A DNA stretch of 64,000 nt, taken from assembly GCF_003096815.1 (NCBI RefSeq), contig NZ_QENY01000004.1, forward strand, positions 1 through 64,000, in the 5' to 3' direction. The notes under the pieces were generated by a model. That model saw only the letters and a list, made by a program, of their open reading frames with translations. It ran no database searches and had not been told where the DNA came from. Of the stretch, positions 59,370 to 64,000 are shown piece after piece; within the stretch, counting starts at the first letter, position 1, and the number at the start of each line of letters is the position of its first letter. The stretch is from Hallella colorans. GTDB taxonomy: Bacteria; Bacteroidota; Bacteroidia; Bacteroidales; Bacteroidaceae. Both the position numbers and the translations under genes were made by a program.

Positions 59370-60938
59370 ATGAAACACAGCAGCCTTTATTCATTATGCC
59401 TGCTCTCCGCGCTCCCCATATCAGCTGGAGCCGAACGCGCAAGCAACACGAACGAGAACAGCAACCATCAAGACAAAAAGCCAAACATCATACTGTTCAT
59501 GGTGGACGACATGGGGTGGCAAGACACCTCCGTACCCTTTTGGACGCAACCCACAAGGCTCAACCGTCTGTACGAGACTCCCAACATGGAGCGTCTCGCC
59601 CGGCAAGGCATGGTGTTCTCCCAGGCATACGCCACGCCCATCAGCTCGCCATCGAGGTGCAGCCTGATGACTGGCGCCAACGCCGCGCGGCACCATGTTA
59701 CCAACTGGACCTTGGAGCGAGGAAAATCCACCGACAGCGAAGACGCGGAGGTGGCCACGCCCAATTGGAACGTGAACGGCATCAGCCCCGTGCAGGGCAT
59801 ACCACAATCTTTCGTGGCAACGTCTTACGTACAACTGTTGCGAGCAAACGGATACCACACCATACACTGTGGCAAGGCCCACTGGGGAGCCATCGACACG
59901 CCGGGCGAGAACCCCAACGCATGGGGCTTCGACGTGAACATCGCCGGGCACGCGGGTGGCAGGCAAGCCACCTATCTGAGCGAGCGAAACTACGGGCACA
60001 AAGCCGACGGCACCCCCACGTCGCCCTTTGCCATTCCCGGCCTGAATCAATACTGGGGCACGGGCACTTTCCTGACAGAGGCTCTCACCCAAGAGGCCTT
60101 GAAGGCTTTGGACAAGGCGAAACGCTACGGACAGCCATTCTACCTGAACATGGCGCACTACGCGGTGCACATCCCCATAGAACGAGACAACCGTTACTTC
60201 GCCAAATACGCGCGCAAGGGCATGTCAGACAAGGAGGCGGCATACGCGTCGCTCATTGAGGGCATGGACAAAAGTTTGGGAGACATCATGGACTGGCTGG
60301 AGAAAAACGGCGAGGCCGACAACACCATCATTCTCTTCATGAGCGATAACGGCGGTTACGCCACCGGAAAGGCTTGGCGAGACGAGCCGCTCTTCACCCA
60401 AAACGCGCCGTTGGCCAGTGGCAAAGGTTCTATGTACGAGGGCGGTATCAGGGAACCTATGATTGTGAAATGGCCAGGAAAGGTGAAACCCGGGAGCAGG
60501 TGCGACAACTACCTGATTATCGAGGACTTCTTTCCCACCATATTGGAAATGGCGCACATACACGCGTACAAAGTGCCACAAGTGGTGGATGGGCGCAGTT
60601 TTGTGCCCCTTTTGACAAACACGGGCAATCCGTCGAAAGACAGGATCTTGGTGTGGAACTATCCCAACGTTTGGGGAAACGAGGGCCCGGGCATCAGCTT
60701 GAATTGCGCCATACGCTACAATGAGTGGAAAATGGTGTACAACTACAAGACTGGCCGCAAGGAACTTTACGACATCAAGCAAGACATTGGCGAGCGTAAC
60801 GACATGGCGGCGACACATCCACGGATAGTGCGCCAACTCTCCTCCATGTTGGGAAAATACCTGCGCAACACGCAGGCTCAACGCCCATTCTTCAAAAGCA
60901 CCGGCCTGCCATGCCCTTGGCCGGATGAAACAAGATGA
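59370..60938 (+). CDS. Serine-type sulfatase
   Basis: This 522-residue exported enzyme has a signal peptide (SLCLLSALPISAGA). The sulfatase core has PNIILFMVDDMGW (calcium-binding Asp pair, 46-47) and the maturation motif S-S-P-S-R at 92-96 followed by CSLMTG. Ser92 rather than Cys would become formylglycine, which needs an anaerobic sulfatase-maturing radical-SAM enzyme. MSDNGGYATGKAW and KGSMYEGGIREPMIVKWPGK are family landmarks. No maturase or matching glycoside hydrolase lies next to it. Desulfation of host or dietary glycans is likely; the exact substrate is unknown. Confidence 0.93.
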   Translation: MKHSSLYSLCLLSALPISAGAERASNTNENSNHQDKKPNIILFMVDDMGWQDTSVPFWTQPTRLNRLYETPNMERLARQGMVFSQAYATPISSPSRCSLMTGANAARHHVTNWTLERGKSTDSEDAEVATPNWNVNGISPVQGIPQSFVATSYVQLLRANGYHTIHCGKAHWGAIDTPGENPNAWGFDVNIAGHAGGRQATYLSERNYGHKADGTPTSPFAIPGLNQYWGTGTFLTEALTQEALKALDKAKRYGQPFYLNMAHYAVHIPIERDNRYFAKYARKGMSDKEAAYASLIEGMDKSLGDIMDWLEKNGEADNTIILFMSDNGGYATGKAWRDEPLFTQNAPLASGKGSMYEGGIREPMIVKWPGKVKPGSRCDNYLIIEDFFPTILEMAHIHAYKVPQVVDGRSFVPLLTNTGNPSKDRILVWNYPNVWGNEGPGISLNCAIRYNEWKMVYNYKTGRKELYDIKQDIGERNDMAATHPRIVRQLSSMLGKYLRNTQAQRPFFKSTGLPCPWPDETR

Positions 60939-60952
60939 GAAAAACGACACAA

Positions 60953-61008
60953 AAACCCTAACTTCGTTCCTACGTTGACATAGCATCGTGGGCGGCAAGT
61001 TAGGGTTT
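60953..61008. terminator. Inverted repeat between sulfatase and glutaredoxin-like genes
   Basis: The 12-bp arms AAACCCTAACTT and AAGTTAGGGTTT are separated by 32 bases. It lies between convergent genes and probably works as a bidirectional terminator, though the loop is long. Confidence 0.6.
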
Positions 61009-61039
61009 GAATGATAAAAATGGGCGCATGGGCGCGCGG

Positions 61040-61339
61040 TTAGCAGCCAGACCCATCAATGTTGCACGACGGAGTCTCGTCGCGAGGCGCCGGCATGAGT
61101 CCGGCAGCCTTGGCCGACAGCGTCACGGTGCCGTCCTCCAAGACAAAGCAGGGTATGCCCACCGTGCCCTTGCGCTTCACCGCGTCAAACGCAGGCTCGG
61201 TGTCGCGCATGTGCAAAAATGCCTTGAGCTCGCGCACATGCGAGCCGATCTCGTGCACCTCGTAGCGAGGGTTGTCCTTAACTTGGGCTTCGATCGCCAC
61301 ACAGTCGGGACACGTATTCATACCATAAATTTTAATCAT
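61040..61339 (-). CDS. Glutaredoxin-like protein
   Basis: This 99-residue protein has a glutaredoxin/thioredoxin fold. MIKIYGMNTCPDCVAIEAQV carries the CPDC redox motif, a cis-Pro region is VGIPCFVLEDG, and the C-terminal tail adds two further cysteines (SCNIDGSGC). The ATG at 61339 has a good ribosome site (GGAGGAA). It lies 40 bases after the YecH-family gene on the same strand. The shared operon suggests a role in thiol or metal handling with that protein. Confidence 0.85.
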   Translation of the reverse strand: MIKIYGMNTCPDCVAIEAQVKDNPRYEVHEIGSHVRELKAFLHMRDTEPAFDAVKRKGTVGIPCFVLEDGTVTLSAKAAGLMPAPRDETPSCNIDGSGC

Positions 61340-61379
61340 CGTTATTCCTCCACGTGTTTTAGGGTTAAAAAATTGTGTG

Positions 61380-61613
61380 TCAATGCTTGCAAATCTTCGA
61401 CGAATCCACCGTGAACGTAGCGCCATCGGCAGGTTTAAACTTGCCGCGCGCCTCAAGAAATTCTACTAATTGGGCTGCGCTCATGCCAGCAGCGGAGCAT
61501 GTACAAAATTGCTCGTCTGGTCCAAACTTCTCCTTTATGGCCGCTATAAGCTCCTCGCGCGTGGCGTAACTGTGGCCCTCCATCATGTGGAGGACTTCGT
61601 GTCCGTGTGTCAT
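61380..61613 (-). CDS. YecH-family (DUF2492) probable metal-binding protein
   Basis: This 77-residue protein closely follows the YecH/DUF2492 pattern: HGHEVLHMM, YATREELIAAIKEKFGPDEQFCTCSAAGMSAAQLVEFLEARGKF and SKICKH. The His, Cys-x-Cys and C-terminal Cys-x-His residues suggest a bound metal. The function of the family is not established. It is preceded by a TATCTTTG box (61654-61661) and followed by the glutaredoxin-like gene. Confidence 0.9.
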   Translation of the reverse strand: MTHGHEVLHMMEGHSYATREELIAAIKEKFGPDEQFCTCSAAGMSAAQLVEFLEARGKFKPADGATFTVDSSKICKH

Positions 61614-61653
61614 GTCTTAATCATTTTTAGGGTTTATACTAACCTTTAGCGTA

Positions 61654-61661
61654 CAAAGATA
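61654..61661 (-). promoter_or_regulatory. -7 box of the YecH/glutaredoxin-like pair
   Basis: Minus-strand TATCTTTG lies 40 bases before the ATG at 61613. Confidence 0.7.
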
Positions 61662-61804
61662 ATGCCACAAAAGCCGAAACTTCGCAAAACGGCATGCGGC
61701 GCATTGTCATTTAACTTATATTATATGTCGCGCCCCATCGTGACAGGTTTGCCTGGCGGCCGTCGCCCGGCGGCCTCCCTGGCGTGCATGGCCACGTGCG
61801 AGGC

Positions 61805-62311
61805 TCATTCGTTGGCGAGATACCATGCCTTGGCCTCCACGTAGTGGCGCGCGTATTCCACGGCTTGCCCGGGCTTGGCTTTCTTGACGAACCTCGCCGG
61901 GCAGCCGGCCCAAATCTCGCCGGGACCTATCTTGGTGCCCTGCGTCACCAGCGCGTTGGCCGCAACGATGGCGCCCTCGCCCACCTCGGCATGGTCGAGC
62001 ACCGTGGCGCCCATGCCCACAAGCGCGCCACGGCGCACCACGCAGCCGTGCACGTTGGCCAAATGGCCCACAGACACGTCGTCCTCAAGTATCGTGGGTG
62101 CGCCGCCCGACTCGTGGATACACGCGCCATCTTGTATGTTCACCCTGTTGCCTATGCGTATGGCGTCCACGTCGGCGCGCAGCACGGCCGAGAACCACAC
62201 CGAGCAATCATCGCCCATCACTATATCGCCCGCCAACGTGGCGTTGTCGGCAATATAGCATGCTCGCCCCAAAGAGGGGCGTTTGCCTTTCACTTCCAAT
62301 ATCATTGTCAT
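61805..62311 (-). CDS. Gamma-class carbonic anhydrase family protein
   Basis: This 168-residue left-handed beta-helix protein has hexapeptide repeats. Zinc-ligand histidines are visible in ACIHESGG and VGHLANVHGC, and the conserved SVWFSAVLRADVDAIRIGNRVNIQDG is present. Such proteins hydrate carbon dioxide or act as bacterial gamma-CA-like assembly factors; activity is not proven by sequence. ATGs at 62311 and 62305 are equally possible starts. The longer reading to 62359 is unsupported. Confidence 0.92.
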   Translation of the reverse strand: MTMILEVKGKRPSLGRACYIADNATLAGDIVMGDDCSVWFSAVLRADVDAIRIGNRVNIQDGACIHESGGAPTILEDDVSVGHLANVHGCVVRRGALVGMGATVLDHAEVGEGAIVAANALVTQGTKIGPGEIWAGCPARFVKKAKPGQAVEYARHYVEAKAWYLANE

Positions 62312-62483
62312 GGTCTTTGTTATCGTGGGTGGGGCAAGCCATGGGGAAAGGCCGCCCATCCCTCATTATGATAACACCGGCAAGTGACGACATATTGTGG
62401 CGCAACACGAAAAAAACATCGCCCCGTGCTTAGTAACAAAAGTTAAAATACATGCGTATAGCCCATGATACAACATATTTTAG

Positions 62484-62491
62484 TAATTTTG
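62484..62491 (+). promoter_or_regulatory. -7 box of the DUF4468 gene
   Basis: TAATTTTG on the plus strand lies 28 bases before the ATG at 62520. Confidence 0.65.
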
Positions 62492-62519
62492 CTACCTATA
62501 CATATGTAATCGCTCCACT

Positions 62520-63191
62520 ATGAAGAAGATTTTTATGGCACTTCTGGCATGCCTTCCGCTCATGGGCATGGCTCAAAACACATGGGAGCTGCCAAAAGAG
62601 GAGACGCCGCAACAAAACCAGAGAGGCAAGAGAGACAACACCTCCGAGAAAAAGGCGAAGACGGGCGAAAACCCCAAATACCTCGCAGGAACCGTTCCCG
62701 AAGTGGATGGCAAGGTAGTGTTTAAGCTCGAGAAAGACGTGCCAGGCATGACGGCCGATGATATCTACACCAAGGTTTACAACGCCATTCTGGCTATAAC
62801 CAAGGAGGAAAACCAGTTTCCGCAAAGCAAAATAGCCGTGGTAAACAAAAGCCAGCACATCGTGGCTGCCCGACTGAAAGAGTGGATGGTGTTTCAAAAC
62901 ACTTTTCTCGCGCTCGACCGCACCATCTTCAACTACACGCTCATAGCGCGCGCCGACGATGGGCATCTAACCTTGACGATGGAGCGATTGAACTACCAAT
63001 ACGAACAAGAGCGCACAGATACCAACAGCGGTATGGCCATCACGGCCGAGCAATGGATCACAGACCGACAGGCCTTGACACGAAAAGGCAACAAGTTCGC
63101 TAAGAGCTCGGGCAAATTCAGACGCAAGACCATAGACCGCAAAGATTACATATTCGGTCTCGTGTGCAAGGCACTCAACGTGAAATATTAA
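62520..63191 (+). CDS. DUF4468 family exported protein
   Basis: This 223-residue protein has a signal peptide (FMALLACLPLMGMAQ) and a basic, glutamine-rich linker (about 25-55). A DUF4468 domain follows: VDGKVVFKLEKDVPGMTADDIYTKVYNAIL, LKEWMVFQNTFLALDRTIFNYTLIAR and LNYQYEQER. The family is common in Bacteroidales and its function is unknown. It is the first of three closely spaced plus-strand genes (37 bases, then directly abutting), ending with a putative porin. Confidence 0.88.
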   Translation: MKKIFMALLACLPLMGMAQNTWELPKEETPQQNQRGKRDNTSEKKAKTGENPKYLAGTVPEVDGKVVFKLEKDVPGMTADDIYTKVYNAILAITKEENQFPQSKIAVVNKSQHIVAARLKEWMVFQNTFLALDRTIFNYTLIARADDGHLTLTMERLNYQYEQERTDTNSGMAITAEQWITDRQALTRKGNKFAKSSGKFRRKTIDRKDYIFGLVCKALNVKY

Positions 63192-63228
63192 CCCCATAAC
63201 ATTCATCTCACATCTCACACCATCACTC

Positions 63229-63453
63229 ATGGACAACGAAAATCCAAACATGCTGGCACAGCGACACCACAAAAGACCAACGCCAGAAGACCCCACCCTC
63301 AAACTGCGCAACTGGCTCAATGCCATATTTATGGTTGGTGCCGTGATCGGCGTGTTGATATACTTCTTTGGCGATCATACCATTGGAACCATCGTCGTAT
63401 TGGTAGCGATGGTTTTCAAGATTGTGGAAACAGCCATGCGATTAATGCACTAA
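63229..63453 (+). CDS. Small two-span membrane protein
   Basis: This 74-residue protein has a charged N-terminus and two adjacent hydrophobic segments (about 32-46, AIFMVGAVIGVLIYFF; and 52-67, GTIVVLVAMVFKIVETAM). It is conserved in type among Bacteroidales as an uncharacterised small protein. Its stop codon directly abuts the ATG of the porin gene, so the two are cotranscribed. No function can be assigned. Confidence 0.8.
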   Translation: MDNENPNMLAQRHHKRPTPEDPTLKLRNWLNAIFMVGAVIGVLIYFFGDHTIGTIVVLVAMVFKIVETAMRLMH

Positions 63454-64000
63454 ATGAAAACGCTCTTTTCTATTTTTATATTCTCGCTCTCACTCATGCC
63501 CATCATGGCGCAGACGCCGCGACAACAAGGCAGATACAACGAGATAGGCGAAGACGGAACGTTGAGACAACAAGGCAACAACGGCAATGCCACCGACTCC
63601 ACGAACGCCGACAAGGAGATACCTAAAGGCCTGTACACTTGGACCGTGGACCCACGATTTGGCGACCGCCACACCGTCGTGCCCGATACCGTGCCCTACA
63701 TGTACATGAACTCCATATTCTCCACGGGGCTCAGGGGCGAATATAACACCACCGGAAACCTTGGAGCACCAAGGATAGCCCGCGTGTTCACAGACCGGAA
63801 AGAGCGCGGGCAGTTCATCTTCACACAGCCTTACGACTATATCGTCACGCCGGTGGAAAACTTCCGTTTCACCAACACGCTCTCCCCCTTCACCAACCTG
63901 AGCTACAACAATTGCGGCAACCACACCAACGGCGAGGACCATCTCACCGCCTCGTTTGCCGTGAACGCAGGCAAGAAATTGGGCGTGGGCTTCAAGGCCG
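63454..64000 (+). CDS. Putative porin (Porin_10 type), 3' end beyond window
   Basis: The first 182 codons of an outer-membrane protein are present. The signal peptide is FSIFIFSLSLMPIMAQ. The N-terminal segment (PKGLYTWTVDPRFGDRHTVVPDTVPYMYMN, GEYNTTGNLGAPRIARVFTDR, QFIFTQPYDYIVTPVENFRFTNTLSPFTNLSY, NHTNGEDHLTASFAVNAGKKLGVGFK) matches the Bacteroidetes putative porin family PF14121. It is an outer-membrane beta-barrel of unknown solute range. The gene is cut by the window edge. Confidence 0.88.
   Translation, partial: MKTLFSIFIFSLSLMPIMAQTPRQQGRYNEIGEDGTLRQQGNNGNATDSTNADKEIPKGLYTWTVDPRFGDRHTVVPDTVPYMYMNSIFSTGLRGEYNTTGNLGAPRIARVFTDRKERGQFIFTQPYDYIVTPVENFRFTNTLSPFTNLSYNNCGNHTNGEDHLTASFAVNAGKKLGVGFKA

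Overview
The window is chromosomal DNA of a Bacteroidales bacterium, most likely a member of the Prevotellaceae. The evidence is a SusC/SusD operon with DUF4843 and PKD-like lipoproteins, a short primary sigma factor without region 1.1, DUF4468, DUF3316 and Porin_10-type proteins, and many Bacteroidetes -7 promoter boxes (TAnnTTTG) ahead of genes. Most of the window is housekeeping DNA of medium to high GC. One clearly AT-richer stretch (about 22.97-28.8 kb) looks acquired.

Layout. 0-14 kb, almost all on the minus strand: ffh-folD, a SIMPL protein, a DUF4112 membrane protein, tRNA-Leu(TAG), a run parC / DUF3316 / S41 protease / tex, a CAT-fold acetyltransferase with an AI-2E-type permease, and tdk. 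14-22 kb: rsmI and a coiled-coil lipoprotein (+); pyrH-birA-yraN (-); an LptF/G-type permease and ribBA (+); a secreted beta-repeat protein (-). 22.97-28.8 kb: an AT-rich island with 36-bp direct repeats at its edges and three copies of the same truncated IS1380-type transposon end. Each copy points outward at a cargo gene. The cargo is a lipoprotein plus exported toxin-like protein pair, a CPWC thioredoxin-like protein, an M1-like metallopeptidase and a decayed Abi_2 gene. 28.8-32 kb: a gene-poor zone with a 22-nt-period repeat, twin tRNA-Lys(CTT) genes, rpoD and an orphan ABC ATPase.

32-45.5 kb: a SusC-SusD-DUF4843-PKD-like-Fn3-like-M16 peptidase operon, divergent from a membrane-tethered TPR/HTH regulator. 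The peptidase suggests peptide rather than glycan uptake. 45.6-49.2 kb: ahpC/ahpF divergent from an OxyR-type regulator that keeps both redox cysteines. 49.2-52 kb: a frameshifted HsdS relic, an LCM-type methyltransferase and queE/queD. 52-61 kb: a large GH2 enzyme, a second 22-nt repeat array, two EamA transporters flanking a PAP2-beta-barrel fusion, and a serine-type sulfatase. 61-64 kb: a glutaredoxin-like/YecH pair, a gamma carbonic anhydrase, DUF4468, a small membrane protein and the start of a putative porin that runs off the window.

The most unusual material is the island with its repeated transposon ends and candidate toxin pair, the two unannotated 22-nt-period intergenic arrays, and several genes whose promoter box lies only 8-9 nt from the ATG, which implies leaderless mRNAs.
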